Position numbers and translations under genes: made by a program. Below, one piece after another: positions 7,630 through 14,385 of a DNA stretch of 27,456 nt. The stretch's first letter is position 1. Each line of letters opens with the position of its first letter. Under the pieces are notes generated by a model. That model was not told the origin of the DNA. It made no database searches and saw only the letters and a list, made by a program, of their open reading frames with translations. The stretch lies in NCBI GenBank assembly GCA_002342685.1, contig DDQN01000057.1, forward strand, positions 16,808-44,263, given 5' to 3'. The stretch comes from Vibrio sp. UBA2441 (lineage in GTDB: Bacteria; Pseudomonadota; Gammaproteobacteria; Enterobacterales; Vibrionaceae).

Positions 7630-9558
7630 ATGATGTCAAATAAAATGGCAGAAAAAGCGTTAAGACAAGTACTGGAGTCAATTGAGTTACCAAAGCTCTC
7701 AAAAAAAGATGAGAGAGTTTTTACTAAACGCTTGGAGCAGCACTTTCCTGAACTGGTGAAGAAATTGCACCATCTCTACGGAGATCGATATGATTTCTTC
7801 TATCATCTGCAAAAGCTGGTTATTGGTCTGGCCAAATCATTTTCTTCTCGCAAACGCAAGCTCAAAAATCAAGATGAGTTAAGATTAAAGCAGCCAAACT
7901 GGTATCGAAGCGAAAAAATGCTTGGTATGGCGTTGTATGTTGACCTTTTTGCTGGAGATTTACAAAAGCTGAAAGATAAACTGCCTTATATACAGGAGCT
8001 TGGTGTCAATTACGTGCATCTTATGCCTTTGTATGAATCGCCTGAAGGTGATAGTGATGGCGGATACGCGGTATCTGATTATCGCCGAGTTGATCGGAGA
8101 CTAGGTACAGAGAAAGATCTCATTGACCTTGCTGCGACGTTTAGTGACGCTGGGATAAGTTTGGTATTGGATTTTGTGTTCAATCATACGTCTAATGAGC
8201 ATGAATGGGCTAAAAAAGCGCGGGCTGGCGAAGAGGCGTATCAAGACTTCTATTATTTCTTCGACAATGACAAAGAAGTTGATGAGTATAATCAAACCTG
8301 CCGGGAGATTTTCCCAGCCGTTCGCCGTGGAAGCTTTACTTATTTAGAGGATGTCGAGCAGTGGGTATGGACCACGTTCAATAGCTTTCAGTGGGATCTG
8401 AATTATTCAAACCCTGAAGTATTTAATGCGATAGCAGACGAGATGCTATTTTTGGCCAATATTGGCTGTGAAGGCCTGAGATTGGATGCACTGGCGTTTA
8501 TCTGGAAAGAAAAATGGACCCAATGCGAGAGTTTGCCGAAAGCTCATACACTGATTCAGGCTTTTAATCTTTGTTTACAGATTGTCGCCCCTTCCGTTCA
8601 GTTTAAGTCCGAAGCCATTGTGCATCCAGATGAAGTTGCAGAATATATAGGTAAAGAAGAGTGTCAGCTATCTTATAACCCTCTAATGATGGCGCTCATG
8701 TGGGAAAGTTTGGCAACACGGGAAACTAAATTATTGACGGCTTCTTTACAGAAGAGTTTTGCTATTTCTCCCGATTGTAGCTGGGTGAATTATATTCGTT
8801 GTCACGATGATATAGGGTGGACATTCGATGACTCTATCGCGGGTCAATTGGGTATCAATGGTTATGATCATAGAACATTTTTGAATCAGTTTTATACCGG
8901 ACGCTTTAAAGGCTCTTTTGCTCAGGGCGTTGCTTTTCAGGAAAACCCGTTGACCGGAGATTGCAGGGTTTGTGGTTCGCTTGCATCTCTAGCAGGCTTA
9001 GAAAAAGCGATCAATTCTCAAAATATCCAGAAACTGGATTTGGCGATAAAACGTATACGTTTGCTTAATAGTATCAGTTTAAGTATTGGTGGTATTCCAC
9101 TGATTTATCAGGGAGATGAACTCGGTTTATTGAATGATCATAGTTATCTTGCTGATAAGCATAAGCGACAAGATGCACGTTGGGTTAATCGTCCCGAGAT
9201 CCGTCAAAGTGCGATTGATATTGCAGAAGATAAGACTTCACCGCAAGGTATAGTACATTATGAGTTGCTTAAGATGATTCGGCTTCGTCAGTCTAATCCT
9301 GTGTTTGGTGATTCGAAAACAGAAATTCTTCAAACGTATCAACCAAGCTTATTCGCTTATGCCAGGCTTCGCGACAATGGTGAAAAGCTTTTAATTATTT
9401 GTAATTTTAGCGAGAATACCCAGAGCGTCCCTTCTTCCATTTGCGATATACTTGGCAGCCATAAAGTTATTGATATTCTCACAAATCAACCAATTCCTGA
9501 TACGGGAGAAATAGTATTAAATGCTTATGACATTGTTTGGTTGCGTCGGGTCTATTGA
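7630..9558 (+). CDS. Amylosucrase (glycoside hydrolase family 13, subfamily 4)
   Basis: Glucansucrase that cleaves sucrose and transfers glucose onto an alpha-1,4-glucan, releasing fructose; some relatives are mainly sucrose hydrolases. From ATG 7630 the protein is 642 aa, close to Neisseria polysaccharea amylosucrase (636 aa). All GH13 regions are present: DFVFNHTSNEH (H186), GLRLDALAF (R284, nucleophile D286), FKSEAIVHPDEV (acid/base E328), and IRCHDDIGWTF (H392, D393). SDGGYAV (D143) belongs to the sucrose-specific pocket. The catalytic numbers coincide with those I recall for the Neisseria enzyme. There is no signal peptide, so it is cytoplasmic. TTG at 7615 is in frame but has no ribosome site; ATG 7633 is an alternative. 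The released fructose could be phosphorylated and handled by central metabolism. No sucrose transporter is in the window. Confidence 0.92.
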   Translation: MMSNKMAEKALRQVLESIELPKLSKKDERVFTKRLEQHFPELVKKLHHLYGDRYDFFYHLQKLVIGLAKSFSSRKRKLKNQDELRLKQPNWYRSEKMLGMALYVDLFAGDLQKLKDKLPYIQELGVNYVHLMPLYESPEGDSDGGYAVSDYRRVDRRLGTEKDLIDLAATFSDAGISLVLDFVFNHTSNEHEWAKKARAGEEAYQDFYYFFDNDKEVDEYNQTCREIFPAVRRGSFTYLEDVEQWVWTTFNSFQWDLNYSNPEVFNAIADEMLFLANIGCEGLRLDALAFIWKEKWTQCESLPKAHTLIQAFNLCLQIVAPSVQFKSEAIVHPDEVAEYIGKEECQLSYNPLMMALMWESLATRETKLLTASLQKSFAISPDCSWVNYIRCHDDIGWTFDDSIAGQLGINGYDHRTFLNQFYTGRFKGSFAQGVAFQENPLTGDCRVCGSLASLAGLEKAINSQNIQKLDLAIKRIRLLNSISLSIGGIPLIYQGDELGLLNDHSYLADKHKRQDARWVNRPEIRQSAIDIAEDKTSPQGIVHYELLKMIRLRQSNPVFGDSKTEILQTYQPSLFAYARLRDNGEKLLIICNFSENTQSVPSSICDILGSHKVIDILTNQPIPDTGEIVLNAYDIVWLRRVY

Positions 9559-9566
9559 GAATAAAT

Positions 9567-10136
9567 ATGAAAACAGAAAAAGAAAAAATGTTGGCTGGTG
9601 AACCTTATCAGGCGTGGGACGATACGTTATATAGCGAAAGGATACAGTGTCGAAAAACACTTCAGCAGCTCAATAACTCGATACCTGATACCAAAGAATG
9701 GAAGTCAGCTATTAAACAGCTAATCCCTAATGCTAGCTCAGAGGTGTATATTGAACCTCCTTTTCGCTGTGACTATGGCAGTAACATTGTCGTAGGCAAA
9801 AACTTTTATGCCAATTTTAACTGTGTGCTTTTGGATGTTAACCGAATTGAGATAGGCGACAATGTGTTACTTGCGCCCAATGTCCAGCTCTATACCGCAG
9901 GGCACCCATTAGACGTTAAAGGCCGGGTAGAAGAGGGCATAGAGTTTGGTCTGTCTATCAGGATTGGAGATAATGTCTGGATTGGTGGTGGAGCGATTGT
10001 TTGCCCTGGTGTAAGCATAGGTAATAATAGTGTTATTGGCGCTGGCTCGGTCGTCACTAAAGATATCCCATCCGATGTGGTAGCGGCGGGAAATCCTTGC
10101 CGGGTTATTAAATCTATCGCGGAAAATGAGCAGTGA
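9567..10136 (+). CDS. maa: Maltose/galactoside O-acetyltransferase family protein
   Basis: Acetyl-CoA-dependent sugar O-acetyltransferase of the hexapeptide-repeat (left-handed beta-helix) family. The 189-aa protein starts TEKEKMLAGEPYQAWDD like E. coli Maa. It contains EPPFRCDYGSNI and NFNCVLLDV, the YTAGHPLD segment with the catalytic His, and hexapeptide rungs ending in GAGSVVTKDIP and AAGNPCRVIK. ATG 9567 was chosen because the alignment to Maa begins there and TTGAGA lies six bases upstream; an upstream in-frame TTG inside the amylosucrase gene is less likely. It lies eight bases after the amylosucrase stop and overlaps the next gene by four bases, so one operon is likely. It may acetylate maltose or glucose, limiting build-up of free sugars; the real acceptor is unknown. 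Confidence 0.92.
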   Translation: MKTEKEKMLAGEPYQAWDDTLYSERIQCRKTLQQLNNSIPDTKEWKSAIKQLIPNASSEVYIEPPFRCDYGSNIVVGKNFYANFNCVLLDVNRIEIGDNVLLAPNVQLYTAGHPLDVKGRVEEGIEFGLSIRIGDNVWIGGGAIVCPGVSIGNNSVIGAGSVVTKDIPSDVVAAGNPCRVIKSIAENEQ

Positions 10137-10828
10137 AAAAGTGTAGAGTTTTTCCAGTGTTAGCCTGTTGCTGTATTAGCTCAACCTTTGATGTTAATGC
10201 GGCAGAGATTGTTGCTTCTACAACTTCAGGAAGCTATGTCGCAGAAATTAGTGAGATTATACTTAAACAGGCGTATTCGAAAGCGGGGTATGATTTTCGG
10301 GTTCTCTATGTGCCGGGTAAACGTTCATTAAAAATGAGTAATGAAGGCAAAGTGAATGCTGAGTTGATGAGAATTATTGATATTAAAAAGAACTATCATT
10401 CTCTGACCCCCGTATATCCTGCCCTTTTTGATATTCGGGGAACGGCATTTAGCCTGAAAAAGGATATTCAGTCTGTAGAGGATTTTGCTAATGACCGGGT
10501 TGGGGTTATCAGAGGGGTACACTGGGCAAAAGAGTTAACCAAGAACCTGAGTCCTGTTGTCATGGATGATTCAGAAAAATTGATGAAGATGCTCAAGGCA
10601 GGGCGCATTGATATAGCAGTGGCATCGTTCATTACCGGCTCTATTGCGCTAAAGAAATTAGGTATGGAGGGAGTTCATATCTCTAAACCACTGGTTAGAT
10701 TACCCGTATACCATTGGTTGCATAAGGATAGCCTATATTTGAATAACCCCTTGTCTAAGATACTCACTCGATTTGAAAAAGAACAAAAGGCAGGCGCCAT
10801 CATAGACGCTTACCTTCAGGGTGATTGA
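10133..10828 (+). CDS. Periplasmic solute-binding-protein-like protein (family 3 type)
   Basis: Small secreted protein resembling amino-acid-type extracellular solute-binding proteins (PF00497 fold). It starts at GTG 10133, whose GTGA overlaps the stop of the acetyltransferase gene, suggesting translational coupling. A signal peptide of about 23 residues ends VNA before AEIVAST. The mature protein contains a YVPGKRSLKM segment, EDFANDRVGVIRGV and a lobe-2 region ending near AGAIIDAYLQGD. At 231 aa it is typical of the stand-alone family 3 proteins common in vibrios and shewanellae that have no adjacent permease. No ABC transporter subunits lie beside it. The LAC triplet near residue 11 is too close to the start to be a convincing lipobox. 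Ligand and partner are unknown. Confidence 0.8.
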   Translation: MKKCRVFPVLACCCISSTFDVNAAEIVASTTSGSYVAEISEIILKQAYSKAGYDFRVLYVPGKRSLKMSNEGKVNAELMRIIDIKKNYHSLTPVYPALFDIRGTAFSLKKDIQSVEDFANDRVGVIRGVHWAKELTKNLSPVVMDDSEKLMKMLKAGRIDIAVASFITGSIALKKLGMEGVHISKPLVRLPVYHWLHKDSLYLNNPLSKILTRFEKEQKAGAIIDAYLQGD

Positions 10829-10837
10829 ACACCGAAA

Positions 10838-11071
10838 TCAGGAGATGTTTCTTTTGATTTCATCTAACTCGGTTTTGTCTATTTCACCTTTGGCATATCG
10901 AGCTTTCGCAATATCTAATGGTGAGTGCTTTGGGGCATCATTGGTTTTTTTTATCACGCTTTTAAACAGCCAAACCAGCAATACAACTACTATGCCCCAA
11001 AACAAAATCATGGGTAGCGGCATAAAAAATAGATGCCCTCCAAACCAGTCGTGCATAAACCCGTTGTGCAT
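10838..11071 (-). CDS. Small membrane protein with C-terminal SHOCT domain
   Basis: A 77-aa inner-membrane protein. ATG 11071 was chosen because AGGAGGG stands five bases upstream; a longer frame to 11116 lacks such a site and would overlap the upstream gene. The N-terminus has His/Met residues (MHNGFMHDWFGGH), one transmembrane helix spans about 15-40, and the C-terminal 28 residues (SPLDIAKARYAKGEIDKTE and following) form a SHOCT motif, a short oligomerisation helix pair. It lies 14 nt downstream of the Met/His-rich periplasmic protein in the same operon and ends nine bases from the convergent solute-binding gene. Small SHOCT proteins often accompany copper or other metal genes; the exact role here is unknown. 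Confidence 0.85.
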   Translation of the reverse strand: MHNGFMHDWFGGHLFFMPLPMILFWGIVVVLLVWLFKSVIKKTNDAPKHSPLDIAKARYAKGEIDKTELDEIKRNIS

Positions 11072-11085
11072 AGAACCCTCCTGAA

Positions 11086-11394
11086 TTACTCTGATTTGGT
11101 AAATCGGCCATGGCAACCATATCTGAATCCATTGTTATCAGCGGCACTGTAATTGTGCATTTGTTCCATCCATTGTTGCCTTGCTTCAGGGTCAGACTGC
11201 ATCTGATCTCTCCATTGTTGCATCGCTTCAGGGTCACTCATTAGCTGTTGCATTACCTGATGTTGAGGATGGTTTTCATCCATCATGGCATGCATGAACT
11301 GGCTGCCACCGAACGAATTATTCATATGAGCGACTGCAAGTGTTGGTACAGCAATAATGCTCGCTATTGCGATGACTTTTATAAATGCTTTCAT
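11086..11394 (-). CDS. Secreted Met/His-rich repeat protein, probable periplasmic metal binder
   Basis: No named family is recognised. The 102-aa precursor has a clear signal peptide (1-22) ending AVA, so the mature 80-aa protein would begin with His-Met. The mature part holds about ten Met, six His and one Cys. Two 14-residue repeats (SDPEAMQQWRDQMQ and SDPEARQQWMEQMH) are preceded by a degenerate third. Methionine- and histidine-rich periplasmic proteins usually bind copper or silver, so a sequestration or sensing role is inferred, not shown. AGAGGG precedes the start. It is the first gene of a two-gene operon with the SHOCT protein and is transcribed divergently from a two-component system that may control it. 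A candidate promoter lies at 11474-11503. Confidence 0.8.
   Translation of the reverse strand: MKAFIKVIAIASIIAVPTLAVAHMNNSFGGSQFMHAMMDENHPQHQVMQQLMSDPEAMQQWRDQMQSDPEARQQWMEQMHNYSAADNNGFRYGCHGRFTKSE
11170..11236. repeat. 42-bp coding repeat inside the Met/His-rich gene
   Basis: The plus-strand string CCATTGTTGC recurs at 11170 and 11212, each followed within a few bases by GCTTCAGGGTCA. The 42-bp period encodes the 14-residue repeat. High identity at DNA level suggests a fairly recent tandem duplication. Confidence 0.75.
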
Positions 11395-11473
11395 TACGCT
11401 TCCCTCTTGTTTGTTTAGTTGAGTTATTTTCTATTGTTATTACAGCAAATTTTTTCTGGGAAGGTGTGTCTTG

Positions 11474-11503
11474 GATATATTGTTGTCTAACAAATGGTGG
11501 CAA
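11474..11503 (-). promoter_or_regulatory. Candidate promoter of the Met/His-rich protein operon
   Basis: On the minus strand TTGCCA (11503-11498), an 18-base spacer and TATATC (11479-11474) resemble a sigma-70 promoter. The leader to the ATG at 11394 would be about 70 nt. The -35 box is one arm of the inverted repeat described at 11497-11529. Confidence 0.4.
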
Positions 11504-11538
11504 TTCAGCAGTTTGACAAACTTTGCCACACTTTTTTC
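11497..11538. promoter_or_regulatory. Candidate response-regulator binding region between the divergent operons
   Basis: Overlapping symmetric elements occur here. GTGGCAA (11497-11503) and TTGCCAC (11523-11529) are inverted. AGTTTG-A-CAAACT is a palindrome at 11510-11522. TTTGACA (11512), TTTGCCA (11522) and TTTTTTC (11532) repeat at a 10-bp step, the arrangement preferred by OmpR-family regulators. No other feature explains this symmetry. Confidence 0.4.
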
Positions 11539-11587
11539 ATTGTCTCGTATATATTGATACTTAACAGAAGCGAATGAAGTCAATTCT

Positions 11588-12313
11588 ATGGAACATACTC
11601 AACATATCCTCGTTGTAGACGATCACCATGATATCCGTGATTTATTAAAACGGTTTTTGGTCCAACATGGATTTCAGGTAAGCGTTGCAGCAGATGGTGG
11701 CGAAATGGACAGCTGCTTGGCGGCAACCCGCATTGATCTTATTGTTCTTGATTTAATGCTGCCCGGAAGAGATGGCATCACCCTATGTCGTGAATTACGT
11801 ACACGCTCAAATACCCCTGTCATTATGCTTACGGCACTTGGAGAGGAGGTAGATAAAATTATTGGCTTGGAAGTAGGGGCGGATGATTATTTGGTTAAGC
11901 CATTCAATCCCAGAGAGCTATTGGCACGTATAAAGTCGGTCTTGCGAAGACATTATGCTATTCCAGGCTTAAACGAAGGGCTGACCAAAAGTGTAAATAC
12001 TTATCACTTTTCAGGCTGGGTGTTAAAACCTGCCACTCGGGAGTTGTTTAATCTCAGTGGTGTCATGGTATCAATAACCTCATCAGAATTTGAATTATTA
12101 ATGGCGTTTTTGTCTCACCCTAATGTTGTGTTGTCCAGATCCGATTTATTGAACCTGATTCAAGGAAGGGGAGGTGATGTTTACGATAGAACTATAGATA
12201 CACTTATCAGCCGCTTAAGGAAAAAAATAGAGCAGGATCCTAAAATACCTGTTTATATAAAAACAATATGGGGGGGCGGTTATCAATTTAGCTGTGAGGT
12301 GACTCATGGTTAA
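11588..12313 (+). CDS. OmpR-family response regulator
   Basis: Two-component transcription regulator of 241 aa. The receiver domain (about 5-118) has the acidic pair D11/D12, phospho-acceptor D55 in IVLDLMLPGRDG, and K104 in LVKPFNPRELLARI. The winged-helix DNA-binding domain (about 138-235) has EFELLMAF and VYDRTIDTLISRLRKKIEQDP, with GGGYQF at the end. The 3' end overlaps the kinase gene by eight bases, so the two are translated together. It is transcribed divergently from the Met/His-rich protein operon, which is a likely target. The stimulus is inferred to be a metal from the neighbours and from the kinase sensor region. Confidence 0.93.
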   Translation: MEHTQHILVVDDHHDIRDLLKRFLVQHGFQVSVAADGGEMDSCLAATRIDLIVLDLMLPGRDGITLCRELRTRSNTPVIMLTALGEEVDKIIGLEVGADDYLVKPFNPRELLARIKSVLRRHYAIPGLNEGLTKSVNTYHFSGWVLKPATRELFNLSGVMVSITSSEFELLMAFLSHPNVVLSRSDLLNLIQGRGGDVYDRTIDTLISRLRKKIEQDPKIPVYIKTIWGGGYQFSCEVTHG

Positions 12314-13715
12314 CTGTTTTCAAAAACAAAAGCTGATTTTACAGATTGGTGTCATCTTATTATTTGGGTTTGGACTGAGCTTATGGTTGTCTGTGCAATT
12401 ATTGTCTTATGAGCGATCAGATAACCTGAAGCAACTGTCCAGTTTCAGTACGGTCAATCGAATTACCTCTCTTATAGGTATATTGGAACAAGCCCCCGTT
12501 CGCCTCCATCAAGAAATCATTAATGCCACCGCCAGTACTGATCTGATGCTCTCTTTAGACAGGTTACCTAAAGTTTCCCGTACCGAGAATGCACCCGATG
12601 AAATGCGAGATCTAATTGAGCATATTCAATCAACAAATGTGGCGGAGGTGCGTTTACATTCCAGTAGGAATGAGCGTATTTTCGTCGATATGAGCACCAT
12701 GCGTCAGGCGATGATGAGTCATCATATGAGGAAGAACGCTCAGCCGGGTGAAATGCGTTATGTCGTAAGCCTGACAGGATCGATTCAGCTGCTATCGGGT
12801 CGCTGGCTCAATTTTTCTTCAGCAGTGAATGAAGCGGTTACTCAATGGTCATGGTCGGTACTTGGCGGTTTAATGATAGTGATTATCACAACCTTTGTAG
12901 CCTCGATATGGACAATCAACCGGACACTCAGGCCCGTAAGCCGATTAACAGAAGCAGCAAAGCGTATTGGTATTGAGAAAGACTTTTCGCCCATAGAGAC
13001 TCAGGGGCCCAGCGATTTGATTCCGGCATTTAACGCGTTTAATGATATGCAATCTCAGCTGAGTAGCTATATTGAGGATAGAACCAAACTGATAGCTGCC
13101 ATTTCTCACGATCTTCGAACACCTCTCACTAGCTTGAGGTTAAGGCTTGAGTTTATGGAGCAAGGAGAAGATAAGCAGCAAGTGCTCAATACGCTCACTA
13201 TGATGGAAAAAATGCTTAATGCGACTATGGCGTTTGCGCGGCAAAACGCTGAAATAGAAGAGAAGCAACATATCGATTTGGACAGCTTACTTGAATCGAT
13301 CATCGATGAATATGCAGATAAAGGTATCGAAATCTCGTATTCCGATAAACTGGCAATTCAAGGCTACTTGCCGCCTATCTCTTTGCGACGTATGTTGGAA
13401 AACCTGATAAATAACAGCGTCCAATATGCGGGAGAGCAAGCTAAGATTTCTATTTCTGTTCAGCGGGCTGAGCAACAGCTTTTTATTGCTATTTTTGATA
13501 CTGGGTGCGGTATTGACACTGATAAGTATGCAGAGGTGCTTAAACCCTTTGTTCGACTAGATAGTGCCCGGGACATAGCGACGTCAAACGTTGGGCTTGG
13601 GTTGTCGATCACGCAATCATTGATCCAGAATTACGGTGGCAGCTTGGTGCTCAGTGAGAATAAACCAAGCGGTCTGGTTGCGACATTAAACTTCCCTAAT
13701 TTCAAATCTGAATAA
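12306..13715 (+). CDS. Sensor histidine kinase with Met/His-rich periplasmic region
   Basis: Inner-membrane kinase of 469 aa, partner of the preceding regulator. TM1 is about 10-33, the periplasmic sensor about 35-180, TM2 about 182-204, and HAMP about 205-258. The dimerisation/phosphotransfer box is AAISHDLRTPLTSLRLR with H268. The ATPase has N-box RRMLENLINNSVQYA, G1 DTGCGID and G2 VGLGLSI. Within the sensor, residues 129-141 (MSTMRQAMMSHHM) contain five Met and two His, a plausible metal site. This is my inference; the fold is that of ordinary EnvZ-like kinases. The RR and kinase genes and the following GDCCVxC gene are tightly packed (8-bp overlap, then a 22-bp gap) and probably form one operon. 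Confidence 0.93.
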   Translation: MVNCFQKQKLILQIGVILLFGFGLSLWLSVQLLSYERSDNLKQLSSFSTVNRITSLIGILEQAPVRLHQEIINATASTDLMLSLDRLPKVSRTENAPDEMRDLIEHIQSTNVAEVRLHSSRNERIFVDMSTMRQAMMSHHMRKNAQPGEMRYVVSLTGSIQLLSGRWLNFSSAVNEAVTQWSWSVLGGLMIVIITTFVASIWTINRTLRPVSRLTEAAKRIGIEKDFSPIETQGPSDLIPAFNAFNDMQSQLSSYIEDRTKLIAAISHDLRTPLTSLRLRLEFMEQGEDKQQVLNTLTMMEKMLNATMAFARQNAEIEEKQHIDLDSLLESIIDEYADKGIEISYSDKLAIQGYLPPISLRRMLENLINNSVQYAGEQAKISISVQRAEQQLFIAIFDTGCGIDTDKYAEVLKPFVRLDSARDIATSNVGLGLSITQSLIQNYGGSLVLSENKPSGLVATLNFPNFKSE

Positions 13716-13737
13716 ACAGGTCGTGAGGAGCAAGCTA

Positions 13738-13962
13738 ATGCAGGAAATTGTTTACGATTCAGTGCTAACCTGCCCGGTTTGCGGACATAAAAAACAAGAA
13801 AAAATGCCGGATAACACCTGCCAGTGGTTTTATGAGTGTGAACATTGCCACACTCTACTTAAGCCAAATAAAGGGGACTGCTGTGTCTTTTGTTCATTCG
13901 GCACTCGACCATGCCCACCAATACAGAACGAAGAGAAAGGGAGTTGTTGTACCAAGGAATAA
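13738..13962 (+). CDS. GDCCVxC-domain cysteine-rich small protein
   Basis: A 74-aa protein of the family named for its GDCCVxC motif, whose members elsewhere can be selenoproteins. Here the motif is GDCCVFC followed by SFGTRPCPP. Two further pairs (CPVC near residue 12 and CEHC near 34) make a zinc-ribbon-like arrangement, and a CC pair lies near the end. All motif positions are Cys, so this is the sulphur form. ATG 13738 was preferred over an in-frame GTG at 13723 because GAGGAG lies seven bases upstream. It follows the kinase gene by 22 nt and ends two bases from the convergent marR stop. No transmembrane segment or signal peptide is seen. A metal-binding or thiol-redox role is plausible; the function is not established. 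Confidence 0.88.
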   Translation: MQEIVYDSVLTCPVCGHKKQEKMPDNTCQWFYECEHCHTLLKPNKGDCCVFCSFGTRPCPPIQNEEKGSCCTKE

Positions 13963-13964
13963 TA

Positions 13965-14381
13965 CTAAAACTCGCGGTTCATCTTCTCCAGACAGGTCAT
14001 CAGAACGTCTCTCTGTTTAGAATTGACATGCCGGGTCAGATCCTGAGTGAGTTTCAGGTGTAGGTCATTATGGTGCTGGTGCAATGACTGACCTTCTTCT
14101 GTTAACGCTACTAATATCGAGCGTCGGTCATCTTGATGAGGGCAACGTTTAATAAGACCTGCCTTCACCAACTTTTCAACCTGAACTGTCAATGTTCCCG
14201 TGGTTATTGCCAGCTTATCAGCCAACTCTTTCATACGCATAGAACCATGGTTTCCAAGTACTTCAATGGTGTGAACTTGCGCTAAAGAGTATCCGGTTTC
14301 TTTGACCACAGATTGTTCCCACGATGACAACTTGTCATAAAACTCAATCAGTAGCTGATTTAACTTGGTTAGTGCTTGCAT
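13965..14381 (-). CDS. MarR-family transcriptional regulator with AdcR-like histidines
   Basis: Winged-helix repressor of 138 aa. The DNA-binding domain has MRMKELADKLAITTGTLTVQ and the wing PHQDDRRSILVALTEEG typical of MarR. H37 (in SLAQVHTIEVL) and H104/H108 (in HQHHNDLHLKL) fall at the positions I recall for zinc ligands H42, H108 and H112 of streptococcal AdcR. E22 might supply the fourth ligand. It is the second gene of an operon with dmeF: its ATG is four bases after the dmeF stop. Two TTTG-N5-TCAAA palindromes overlapping the dmeF promoter are its likely autoregulatory sites. MarR family certain; metal sensing inferred. Confidence 0.92.
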   Translation of the reverse strand: MQALTKLNQLLIEFYDKLSSWEQSVVKETGYSLAQVHTIEVLGNHGSMRMKELADKLAITTGTLTVQVEKLVKAGLIKRCPHQDDRRSILVALTEEGQSLHQHHNDLHLKLTQDLTRHVNSKQRDVLMTCLEKMNREF

Positions 14382-14385
14382 GCTG

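Noticed and set aside
10160..10171. Lipobox-like VLAC in the solute-binding-like protein
   Set aside because: It lies about 11 residues from the start, too short for a lipoprotein signal, and a normal cleavage site follows at VNA-AE.
10821..11084. Plus-strand 87-codon frame after the solute-binding gene
   Set aside because: It is antisense to the SHOCT gene, which has a recognisable domain and a perfect ribosome site; the plus-strand translation shows no family features.
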